From Molossus alvarezi (taxonomy: Eukaryota; Chordata; Mammalia; Chiroptera; Molossidae): 64,000 nt of DNA. Positions 49,258 through 60,911 of this stretch are shown piece after piece (the stretch's first letter is position 1; the number at the start of each line of letters is the position of its first letter). Made by a program: the position numbers and the translations under genes. The DNA lies in the NCBI GenBank assembly GCA_037176705.1, contig JBAWUJ010000040.1, positions 1,488,001 to 1,552,000 of the forward strand, given 5' to 3'. The notes below the pieces were generated by a model, which saw only the letters and a list, made by a program, of their open reading frames with translations, searched no databases and was not told where the DNA came from.

Positions 49258-52200
49258 TTATATTCCACAAATAAGTGAGATCATATGAAACTTGTCTTTC
49301 TCTGGCTTGTTTCACTTAGGATGATACTTTTCAGGTCCCTCCATGTAGTCTCAAAGAATAAGAGGTCTTTCTTTCTTACAGCTGCATAGTACTCCATGGT
49401 GAATATGTACCACAGCTTTTTTTATCCATTCGTCTACTGATGGACACTTGGGCTGTTTCCAGATCTTAGCAATTGTAAATAGTGCTGCTACAAACATGGG
49501 GGTACATATATTCTTTCTGATTGGTGTTTTAGGCTTCTTAGGGTATATTCCTAGAAGTGGGATCACTGGGTCAAATGGAAGTTTAATTTTTTATTTTTTG
49601 AGGTAACACCATATTATTTTCTATAGTGGCTGCACTAGTCTGCATTCCCACCAGCAGTGTACTAGAGTCCCCTTTTCTCCACACCGTCTCCAACACTTGT
49701 TGTTTGATAATTTGTTGATGGCGGCCATTCTGACAGGTATGAGGTGATACCTCATTGTTGTTTTAATTTGCATCTCTCTTATGATTACTGATGATGAGCA
49801 TTTCTTCATATGTTTCTTAGCCATTTGTATGTCTTGTTTGGAGAAGTGTCTATTTAGTTCCTCTGCCCATTTATAATTGGATTCTTTGTCTTCCTCTTGT
49901 AGAGTTGTATGAGCACTATATATGTATTAGAAATTAACCCCTTATCTGATATATCATTGGCAATTATGCTCTCCCATACAGTGGGTAGCCTTTCCGTTTT
50001 GATGATTGTATCTTTCGCTGTGCAGAAGCTTTTGAGTTTGATGTAGTCCCATGTGTTCATTTTCTTCTTTGTTTATATTGCCTTAGGTGATGTGTCAGTA
50101 AAAACTCTGCTACGTATGATGTATGAAATTTTGTTGCCTACAGTCTCTTCTAGGATTCTTATGGATTCATGAGTTACATTTAAGTCTTTTATCCATTTTG
50201 AGTTTATTCTCATGTAGGGTGAAAGTTGATGGTCTAGTTTCATTTTTCTCCAAGTAGCTGTCCAATTCTCCCAGCACCATTTATTAAAGAGGCTGTTCTT
50301 ACTCCACTGTATGCTCTTGGCACCTTTGTCAAATATTAATTGAACACATTGCCTTGGGTTTATTTCTGGGTTCTCTGTTCTTTTCCACTGGTCTATATGA
50401 CTGTTCTTGTGCCAGGACCAGGTTGTTTTGATTACAGTGGCTATGTAGTATAACTTGAAACCTGATATTGTGATCCCTCCAGCTTTGTTCTTCCTTTTCA
50501 AGATTGCTGTGGCTATTCGAGGCCTTTTTTGGTTCCATATGAACTTTTGAAATAATTGTTCTAATTCTGTAAAGTATGCCATTGTTATTTTGATGGGGAC
50601 TGAGTTGAATTTCTATACTGCTTTGGGTAATATGGACATTTTAATGATTTTAATTCTCCCAATCCATGAACAGGGTATGTGCTTCTACTTTTTTATATCT
50701 TCCTCCATTTCTTTTTTCAATGACCTGTAGTTTTCTGCAAATAGGTCTTTATATCTTTGGTTAAGTTTATTCCTAGGTATCTAATTTTTTTTGCCGCCAT
50801 GGTAAATGGGATTTTTTGCTTACTTTCTCTTTCTGTGAGTACATCATTGGTGTATAAAAATGCCGTTGATTTCTTGACATTAAGTTTCTATCTTGCTACT
50901 TTGCCAAATTCATTTATTAAGTCTAGTAAACTTTTGATGGAGTCTTTGGGGTTTTCTATGTATAGTATCATGTCATCTGCAAATAATGACAATTTCACTT
51001 CCTCCTTTCCAATTTGGATCCCTTTTATTTTTTCTTCCTGTCTGATTGCTGTGGCTGAGACTTCCAGTACTATGTTAAATAGGAGTGGTGAAAGTGGGCA
51101 TCCCTGTCTTGTTCCTGTTTTTAAGGGAAATGCTTTATTTTTTGCCCATTGAGTATGATGTTGGCTTTAGGTCTTTCATATATAGCCTTTATTATGTTTA
51201 GATATGATCCCTCTATTTCCACACTGCTGGCCATTTTTATCAGAAATGGATGCTGGATTTTTCGAAGGCTTTTTCAGCATTTATTGATATTATCATGTGG
51301 TTTTAATTCTTCATTTTATTTGTGTGGTGTATCACATTTGTGTATTTGCGAATATTGTACCAGACTTGCATTCCTAAGATGAATCCCACTTGGTCAGGGT
51401 GGATAATTTTTTTGTGTATTGCTGGATCCGATTTGCTAGTTTTTGTTCAGGATTTTGGCATCTATGTTCATCAGGAATATTGGCCTGTAGTTTTCTTTCT
51501 TTGTTGTTTTTTTTCTAGTTTTGGAATTAGAATTATGTTGGCTTTATTAAACGAGTTTGGTAGTCTTCCTTGTTCTTTAATTTTTTGAAATAGTTTGAGG
51601 AGAATGGGTATTACTTCTTTTTTGAATGTTCCCTAAAACTCCCCCGTGAAGCCATCTGGGCCTGGGCTTTTGTTTGCTGGGAGAGTCTTGATTACATCTT
51701 AAATTTCTTCTGTTGTTATTGGTTTGTTCAAGTTTTCTATCTCTTCCTGATCTAGTTTTGGGAGACTATGTGTTTCTAGAAATTTGTCCATTTCGCTTAG
51801 ATTGTGCCATTTTTTGCCATAAGATTGTTCATAGTAGTTGTTAACGATTTTTTGTATTTCTGTGGTGTCAGTTGTTATCTCTCCTCTTTCATTTCTGATT
51901 CTGTGTATTTGGATTCTCTCTCTTTGTTTCTTGGTGAGTCTAGCTAAGGGTCTGTCAATCTTGTTTATCTTTTCAAAAAACCAGCTCTTTGTTTTATTGA
52001 TCCTTCGAATTGTATTTTTGGTCTCTATGTCATTTATTTCTGCTCTGATCTTTACTATTTCCTTCCTTCTACTTGCTCTGGGGTTTCCTTTTTCTTTTTT
52101 CTTTCTTTTTTTTTTTTTTTGCTCTCTATTTCTTTAAGATGTGAGGTCAGATAGTCTATTAGAGATTTTTCTTCTCTTTTGAGGTAGGCCTGTAGTGCTA

Positions 52201-52640
52201 TGAACTTCCCTCTCAGAACTTCTTTCGCTGCATTTCCTAGATTTTTTGTTGTTGTGTCTTCATTTTTAAATATATTTTGGTTCTCCTATATTGGGTGCAT
52301 ATATGTTTATCAAGGTTATATCTTCCTGTTGGATAGATCCTTTCAATATTATGTAGTGGCTTTTTTTGTCTCTAATTATGGCCTTCATTCTGAAATCTAT
52401 TTTATCAGATATGAGTATTGCTACACCAGCTTTTTTTTCTTTTCCGTTTGCTTGGAAGATTTTTTTCCATCCCTTCACTTTCAATCTATGTGAGTCTTTT
52501 GGTGTGAGGTGGGTCTCTTGTAAACAACATATAGATGAGTCATCCTTTCTTATCCAATCAGCAACTATGTGTTTTTATATGGGAGCATTCAGTCCATTTA
52601 CATTTAGGGTGATTATTGATATGTACTTATTTATTGTCAT
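49258..52640 (-). pseudogene. L1 copy 2 ORF2, inactivated and internally deleted
   Basis: It begins at the ATG 52640 (MTINKYISIITLNVNGLN) and ends at the TAA 49258-49260, 446 bp shorter than in copy 1. The deletion lies at about 52265, where the sequence jumps from the equivalent of 14836 to 15293 in copy 1, removing the region from late endonuclease into the linker before RT. The T-rich ends at the junction suggest short microhomology. The fragment 52484-52266 is endonuclease, the FADD motif of RT is at 50972-50983, and 50582-50073 and 49566-49351 belong to the C-terminal part. Further stops and frameshifts are present. Not functional. Confidence 0.95.
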
Positions 52641-52785
52641 TTTTGTTTAGTGTGGTTCTATTTTTCTTTCTGTTTCTCCTGGTAATTACAGCAGTCCTTT
52701 TAACCTTTCTTGCAGTGTTGGTTTGTTATTAGTGTATTCCCTTAGCCTTTTTTTTTTTTGTCTGGGAAGCTCTTTAATTGACCTT

Positions 52786-53607
52786 CTATTTTGAATGATA
52801 GCCTTGCCTTGCTGAGTATAGTAATCCTGGATTCAGATCCTTGTTTTTCATGACCTTGATTACTTCATGCCATTCCCTTCTTGCCTGTAGTGTTTCTTGT
52901 GAGAAGTCAGCTGAGAGCCTTATGGGGTTTTCTTTGTAGGTAACCTGTTGCTTTTCTCTTGCTGCTTTTAGGATTCTCTCTTTGTCTTTAATTTTTGGCA
53001 GTTTGATTACTATGTGTCTTGGTGTGGGCCTCTTTGGATTCCTACTTGGGGCTCTCTGTGCTTCTTGAACTTGAATGCCTCCTTCCTTCACCAAATTACG
53101 GAAGTTTTCTGTCACTATTTCTTTGAATATATTCTCTAACCCTTGCTTATGTTCTTCTTCTTCAGGGCCTCCTATGATGCAAATATTATTACGTTTTCAG
53201 TTGTCCCACAGTTCTCTTAAGCTGTCTTTCTGTTTTTTAATTGTTTTTTCCTTTTCGTTTTCTGATTGGATGAGTTCTTCTAGCCTGTCTTCTAATTCAC
53301 TGATCCGGTCCTTAGCTTCCCCTACTCTGCTTTTTAGACCTTCCAATGTGTTGTTCATGTCTGATATGTCATTCTTCATTTATTCTTGTTGGTTTTTAAT
53401 TTCCAACTGGTTGATTTTGAACATTTTTAGGTCTTTACTCATGGTGCTCATATCCTTACACATGCTGTTGAGCTTCCTGAACATCATGGCTCTAAATTCT
53501 AGTTCTGTTAACCTGCTTAAGTGCACCTCATTTTTCTCATCATCTATAGAGGTCTCATGTTCTTTCATTTGGGTTTTGTTTATGGTTTTCACCATTTTGG
53601 CTATCAC
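52786..53607 (-). pseudogene. L1 copy 2 ORF1, inactivated
   Basis: The start at 53607 (MIAKMVKTINKTQ) precedes the MKEH equivalent of the copy 1 start, which gives the better view of the true N-terminus. The coiled coil (53607-53197) is broken by a stop near 53380. The RNA-binding C-terminal part (53115-52786) has RPTPRHIVIKLPKIKDKERI and REWHEVIKVMKNKDL. It ends early at a stop at 52786, short of the ORF1 end seen in copy 1. Confidence 0.92.
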
Positions 53608-54875
53608 AGTGGGCTTTGAAGTCTGCCAAATTTTCCTTGTGGGTGTTGGTGTTCTGCTGTTTGTGGTGCCCTCTCCTGAGTTTGGATGAGCCAGGGAGGA
53701 CCCACTTTAAACACCACCTTCAAATCTTAGCTTTTCTGGTTAGTGTTGCTAGCCCAGGAAATGGTAGTTATCCTCTAGCTTTTTTTCTTTGTTAAGAGGC
53801 TATTAGTAGAGGTCACCTGAAGCCCCTTGGTTTCTGAGTTGCCTGAAAAAGTCCCTTATGGGCTCAGTGTAGGAGGATTTCTCGAGGTTGGGGCAGCTGC
53901 TGGTTGTTAATGGGCCTCAATTAGCATTTCAATTGGCACCAGGTGGCATTGAATCTCTGAGGGAGGGGCCTCCACCTCGCCTCTCCCCAGGGCCCTGGGA
54001 TGGAATAAAATGACCACAGTCTTGCATGGCTGCACTCAGGAAAGGTCTTAGCACCCTCCAAAACCTGAGTTTCCTCACACAGTTCCAGTCCAGTCTGCCT
54101 TCCCTGTGCTGAACCCAAGGTGAGTGGCTGATACCAATTTAGCCTCTGTCTAGACTCTGCGTCGTGGAGCCATCTGGGACTTTTAACCCGAGAGCGCTGC
54201 TTCCTGCCAAGGGCTGCCACAGCTGTGGCACCAGCAGAAGGTTTTGCACTCAGCAGAAGCCCCAGAACTGAGCCGCATGTGCGGGACACTGCTGGGGTGG
54301 CAGCAACTTCCAGCAGAGTCCCCTGGTCCCTGCGAGTCTGTGCGGCACCAGCTGAGGGCTTAGCAAGCAGAGTTTGCAGGAGTCAGCCTGGGTAGCAGCG
54401 TCCCGCTGAGTCCCCTGGTCAGAGCCAGTCCGTGCCAGCCCGTGTGGCACCAGACGAGGGCTTAGCAGGCAGCAGATTTTGCAGAACTCAGGCAGGGTCG
54501 CAGCGGAAGCTTTAGCAGCATCTTCCCGCCACCGAGTTCCCTGGCCCCAGTGAGTCCGTGCGGCACAAGCCGAGGGTTTGGGAGGCAGCAGAGTTGACAG
54601 GACACAGGCGGGGTCTAAGCAGAGGCTTTAGCAGCAACTTTCCGATGGGGAGTCCCCCGGTCCCCTCCCATGCCACTGCAGACCGTGGGTTCCCAGCCCT
54701 GTCTTGACTCCTCGCAACCTCCCAGGATTGAGTCGGTATCCCTGGTTATGTAGTCCTCCAAGGTGTCTTTCGGTTGCCACTTCCTGAAGATTTGCCTTTA
54801 TTTTCGTTGTGAATCCAGTTTGGTCCAGGGAGATGGTCTGTGTAGCGCCATTCACTCCGCTGCCATTTTTTCGCC
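53608..54875 (-). promoter_or_regulatory. L1 copy 2 5' UTR / promoter region
   Basis: About 1.27 kb of GC-rich sequence upstream of ORF1. The phrase TGYGGCACMA recurs at about 54341, 54443 and 54559, indicating three tandem monomers of about 100-116 bp, one more than in copy 1. The outer end again has an ATGGCAGCG-like motif next to the insertion site. Confidence 0.85.
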
Positions 54876-57800
54876 CTAAGTAGTTTTTCATAGAACACTA
54901 GTTAGATTCTTCCATGGAACACTTGTTATTTTTTTCCATGGAACACTAAGTAGTTCTTTCCATGGAACACGAGCTAGATACTTCCATGGAACTCTATCTA
55001 GTTCCTTCCATGGAACACTGGCTAGATTAATGCCTGGAACACAAAGGAGATTTTTTCATGGAACTTTAGCTAGTTTCTTCCATGGAACACTAGCTTGGTC
55101 CTTCCATTGAACACTAAGTAGATCCATCCATGGAAAACTAAGTAGTTCATTCCATGGAAATCTAGCTAGATCCTTCCAATGAACACTAAGTAGTCCGTTG
55201 CATGGAACACTAAGTAGTTCCTTTCAAGAAACACTAGCTAGTCCTAGCTGGTTCCTTCCATGAAACACTCAGTAGTATTTTCCATGGAAAATTAAGTAGT
55301 TCCTTCCATGGCACATTAGATAGTTCCTTCCAAGGAACACTAGCTAGATTCTTCCATTGAGCACTAGCTACTTCCTTCCATAAAATACTTATTAGTATCT
55401 TCCCTGGAACACTAGTTAGTTCTTTCCAAGGAACACTAGCTAGTTTTTTCCATAAAGCACTAGATAGTTCCTTTCTTGGAACACTAGCTAATTCCTTTCA
55501 TGGAACACTAGCTATTTCCTCCAGAAACAGTAGCTAGTTTTTTTTATGGAACACAAGTAGTTCCTTGCATGCAACACTAGCTACTTTCTTCCATGGAACA
55601 AAAAGTAGTTTCTTCCATGGAACACTAGGTAGTTCCTCCCATGAAACACTAGGTAGTTACTTCCATGGAACACTAAGTATTTTCTTACATGGAACACTAT
55701 GTAGTTTCTTCCAAGGAACACTAGCTAGTTTCTTCTATGGAACACTAACTAGCTTCTTCCCTGTAACACTAGCTAATTCCTTCCATGAAACACTAGCTAG
55801 CTCCTTACATAAAACACTAAATACTTCCTTCCATAGATCACTAGCTAGTTTATCCATGGAATACTAGCTAGTTTCTTTTCTGGAACACTAGCTAATTCCT
55901 TCCCTGGAACACTAGCTAGTTCCTTCTCTGCGACAATAAGTAGTTTCTTCCCTGGAACACTAATTAGTTCCTTTGCTGGAACACTATTAGCTAGTTCCTT
56001 CCATGCAACATTAAGTAGTTACCTCCATGAAACCCTAAGCAGATTCTTTCATGGAAAACTAGCCAGTTCCTTCAATGGAACACTATATACTTCCTTGCAT
56101 GGAACACTAACTAGTTCTTTATTGGAACACTACTAGTTCCTTCAATGGAACACTAGATATTTCCTTCCACGGAACCTTAGCTTGTTCTGTTCATGGAACA
56201 ATATGTAGTTCCTTCCTTTGAACACTAAGTAGTCCCTTCTATGAAACAATTACTGGTTCCTTCCACAGAACACTAAATAGTTTCTTCCATGAAACACTAG
56301 CTAGTTCTTTCAATGGGACACTGCTAGATCCTTCCATGGGACACTAGCTTGTTCTTTCCATGGACCACGAGCTAGTTCCTTCCATGGAACACTAGCTTGT
56401 TTCTTCAATGGAACACTAGCTATTTCGTTCTATGGAACAATAGCTAGTTTCTTCCAATGAGCACTACGTAGTTCCTTGCATGCAACAGGAGTAGGTTTCT
56501 TCCTTGGAACACTACGCAGTTCCTTCATGGAACACTAAGTAGTTTTTTTCCATGGAACAATAACTTGTTTCTTCCATAAAACACTAGCTAGTTTCATCCA
56601 TGGGACACCAAGTAGTTTCTTCACTGGATACTAGCCAGTTCCTTCCATGGAACAATAACTAGTTCCTTCCATGAAACACTAGATAGTTCCTTGCATGGAA
56701 CACTGGCTAGTTCATTCCCTGGAACACTAAGTAGTTTTTTCCATGCAACACTAAGTGGTTTCTTCCATGGAACACAAGCTAGATCCTTCCATGGTAAACT
56801 AAGTAGTTTCTTCCGTGGAACACTAAGTAGTTTTTTTTCATGGAACCCTTACTTGTTCCTTCCATGGAACACTAGCTATTTCTTTCCATGGAACACTAAG
56901 TAGTTCCTTCCATGGAACACTACTAGTTCCTTCCATGGAGCACTAGCTAGTTCCTTCCATAAAACAGCAGCTACTTCCCTCAAAGGAACACTAGGTAGTT
57001 CGTTCCATGGAACACTCTCTACTTCCTTTCACTGATAACTAGCTAGTTTATTCCATGGAACACTGAGTATTTTCCTCCATGTAACACTAAGTAGTTCCTT
57101 AATTGGAACACTAATTAGTTCCTTCAATGAAACACTAAGTAGTTCCTTCCATGGAACACTAAGAATTTCCTTCTATGGAACACTAGCTGGTTTTAGCTAG
57201 TTCCTTCCATAAACCCTAATTAGATTTTTCCATGAAAAACTATCGAGTCCCTTCCATTGAACTCTAAGTAGTTCCTTCCATGGAACACTAGTTAGATTCT
57301 TCTGTGAAACGCAAGCTAGTTCATTTCATGGAACTCCAGCGGGTTTCATCCATTTACCACTAAATAGTTCCTTCCCATGGAACACTAAGTAGTTCCTTCA
57401 ATGGAAAACTAACAATTTCCTTTCATGGAACACTAAGTGCGTTCTTCCATGGAACACTAACTAGTTATTTCCATGCAACACTAGCTAGTACCATGCATCG
57501 AAAACTAAGTAGTTCATTCCATGGAACACTAGGTTGTTCCTTCCATGGAACACAAGCTAGTCCCATCCTTGGAACACTAACATGTTCTTTCCATGGATTA
57601 GAAACTAGTTTTTTCCATGGATCACTAAGTAGTTTCTTTAATGGAACACAAGCTAGTTCCTTCCATGAAACACTTAGATGTTTTTTCCATGGAACACTAG
57701 CTAGTTCTTACCATGGAAGACTAGCTAGTTCCTACAATAAAATACTAAATAGTTCTTTACATGAAACACTAAGTAGTTCCTTCCATGGAACCCTAAGTAG

Positions 57801-60800
57801 TTTCTTCCATGGAACACTAGCTAGATCCTTCCATGGAACACTATCTAGTTTCTTACATGGAATACTAGCTAATTTCTTCCATGGAACACTAGATCGTTTC
57901 TTCCATGGATCACTAGATAGTTTTCTCCATGGAACACTAAGTAGTTCCTTCCATGGAATAGAGGCAATTCCTTCCCAGGAACGCTAGCTAGTTCATTCCA
58001 TGGAAGACCAGCTAGTTTCTTCCATGGATAACTAGCTAGTACCTTTCTGAAACACTAGCTTATTTTTGTCATGGAACTCTAATTAATTCCTTGCATAGAA
58101 CACTAAGTAGTTCCTTCCATGGAACACTAAGTACTTCCTTTCATGGAACACTAGCAAGTCCTTTCTATGGAACATTAGCTAGTTCTTTTCATTGAACACT
58201 AAGTTTTTCCTTCCATGGAACACTTAGTACTTCCTTTCATGGAACACTATCTAGTTCCTTCCATGGAACAGTTGCTAGTTCCTTCCAAGAAACACTATCT
58301 TGTTCCTTCCTTTGAACAATCGGTAGTTTTTTTCATGGAACACGAACTAGTATCTTCCATGGAATACTAATTATTTCCTTCCCAGGATCACTACCTAGTT
58401 CTTTTCTAGGAAAGAACTAGTACCTCTCTGGAACACTAAAAATTCTTTCCCTGGAACACTAACTAGTTCCCTCTCTGGAACACTAAGTAGTTCCTACCCT
58501 GGAACTCTATCTAGTACATTTCCTGGATCACTATATAGATCCTTTCATGGAACAGTAAGTAGTTACTTTCACAAAATTCTAAGTAGTTTCTTCCATGGAA
58601 AAATTGCTTGTTCCTTCTAAGAAACTCCATTTAGTTTCTTGCATAAAACACTAACTAGTTTCTTCCATTGAACACGAACTAGTTTCTTTCATGGAACACT
58701 AGCTAGTTACTTCCATGGAACACGAGCTAGTTCTTATCATGGAACAGTAAGAAGTTCCTTCCATTAAACACTATCTAGATTTTTCCATGGAACACTAAGT
58801 AGTTCTTTCCATGGTACACTAACTAGTTTCGTCCATAAAACACTAGCTAGTTTCTTCCATGGAACACTAGCTAGTTTCTATCATGGAACAGTAAGTAGTT
58901 CCTTCCATGGAACACGAGCTAGATATTTCCATGGAACACTAAGAATTTCGTTCCATAATGCGGTAAGTATCCCCTTCCATGGAACAGTAGCTAGTTCCAT
59001 CCATGAAACACTAACTACTTCCTGACATGGAACACTAGCTAATATTTTTCATGGAACACAAAGTAGTTCCTTCCATGTAACACAAAGTAGTTCCTTTCTA
59101 TAACACTAAGTAGTTCCTTCCATGGAACACTAAGTAGTTCCTTTAATGGAAAACTAAGTAATTCCTTCCATGAAACACTTGCTAGTTCCCACCATGGAAC
59201 ACTAAGTAGCTCCTCCATGTAACACAAACTACTTCCTTCCATGGAACACTAAGTAATTCCTTCCATGAAACACTTGCTAGTTCCCACCATGGAACACTAA
59301 GTACCTCTTTCCATGTAATTCAAACTAGTTCCTTCCATGGAACCCTAGCTTGTTCCTTCCACGAACACTGCTAGGTCCTTCCATGGAACACTAAGTAGTT
59401 TCTTCCATGGAACATTAAGTACTTCCTTCAATGGAACACTAGCTAGTTCCATCCATGGAAGAGTAAGGAGTTATTTACATGAAACACTAAGTAGTTCCTT
59501 CCATTGAACACTAAGTACTTCTTTACTTGGAACACTAGCTAATTCTTTCCATGGAACACTAGCTAGTTATTTCCATGGAACACTAAGTATTTTCTTCCAT
59601 GGAACACTAAGTAGTTTCTTCCATGGAACACTAGGTAGTTCCTTCCATAGAACAGTAGCTAGTTCATTCCATAGAACACTAAGTAGTTCCTTCCATGGAA
59701 CACTAAGTTCTTTCTTCCATGAAACACTAACTTGTTACTTCCAATGAATACTAGCTAATTTTTTTTTTTTATAGAACACTAAGCGGTTCCATCCATGGAA
59801 CAATAAGTAGTTTATTTCATGGAAAACTAAGTAGTTTCTTCCCTGAAACACTAGCTAATTCCTTCCATGGAACACTAGATAGTTCCTCTCATGGAATATT
59901 AAGTAGTTACTTCCACAAAACCTTAAGTAGTTCCTTCCATGGAATACTAAGTAGATTCTTTCATCAAACTCTAAGTAGTTTTTTTTTTTTTTTTATGAAA
60001 CACTAGATAAATCCTTCCATGGAACACTTGTTACTATCTTCCATGGGACACCAAATAGTTCCTTCCATGGAACACTAAGTAGTTCCCCGCATGGAACAAT
60101 AAGTAGTTCCTTCCATGGAACACAAGCTAGATTGTCCCATGGAACACTAAGCAGTTCCTTCCATGGAACACTAAGTAGTTTGTTCGATGAAACACTAGCT
60201 AGTTCCTTCATGGAACACTAAGTAGTTCTTTTAATAAAACACTAGCTAGTTCCTTCCACTTAAAATTAAGTAGTTTCATTCATGGACACTAGCTATTTTC
60301 TAACATGGAACAGTAGCTAGTTTTTACCATGGAACACTAGCTAGTTCCTACCATGAAATACTAAGTAGTTCTTTCTATGAAACTCTAAGCATTTTCTTAC
60401 ATAGAACACTAACTAGTTCTTTCAATGGAACACTAAGTAGTTTCTTCCATGGATCACTAGCTAGTTTCTTCCATGGAACACTAAGTACTTCCTTCCATGG
60501 AACACTAGCCAGTTCCTTCCATGTAACACTATCAAATTTCTTCCATGGAACACTAGCTAGTTACTTCCATAGAACACTAGGTACTTTTTTCGATGGAACA
60601 CTAGCTATTTCTTCCATAGAACACTAACTAGTTCGTACTATGTAACACTAGCTAGTTTCTACTATGAAATTCTAAGTAGTTCTCTTCATGAAACACTAAG
60701 TAGTTCCTTCCATGAAACACTAGCTGTTCCTTCCATGGAACACTAACTAGTTTTTTCCATGGAACACTAGCTAGTTCCTTCCATGGAACACTAAGTAGTT

Positions 60801-60911
60801 CCTTCCATTGAACACTAGACTGTTCCATCCATCGAGCACTAAATAGTTCCTTCCATGGAACACTAGCTTGTCCCTTCCATGGATCACTAACTAATTCCTT
60901 CCATGGAACAC
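54876..60911 (+). repeat. 24-bp satellite, plus orientation (block G)
   Basis: About 6 kb of plus-oriented satellite, with CTGG-variant blocks near 55870-56060 and 58400-58610, shortened units near 55240 and 57190, and T tracts at 59758-59770 and 59979-59994. The open frames at 55565-55867 and 57493-57987 are period-derived. No gene is seen. Confidence 0.97.
59979..59994. repeat. Poly-T tract in satellite
   Basis: About 16 T after CTAAGTAG, at the same unit position as the other tracts. Confidence 0.85.

Larger units (their letters stand above)
49008..54875 (-). mobile_element. L1 LINE, copy 2, near full length with internal deletion
   Basis: A 5.9-kb L1 on the minus strand, the same family and arrangement as copy 1: 5' UTR (54875 to about 53608), ORF1, ORF2, 3' UTR and a T/G-interrupted tail (49008-49029). 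The flanking repeat is CTAAGTGGTTTTT on the left (49000 on) and CTAAGTAGTTTTT on the right (54876 on). An internal deletion of about 455 bp within ORF2 accounts for its shorter length. The roughly 80 bp left of the insertion resembles that left of copy 1, including unusual variants. Confidence 0.97.

Noticed and set aside
53075..53689. 204-aa plus-strand frame
   Set aside because: Antisense of L1 ORF1 (the Ser/Leu-rich reading of a Lys/Glu-rich coiled coil).
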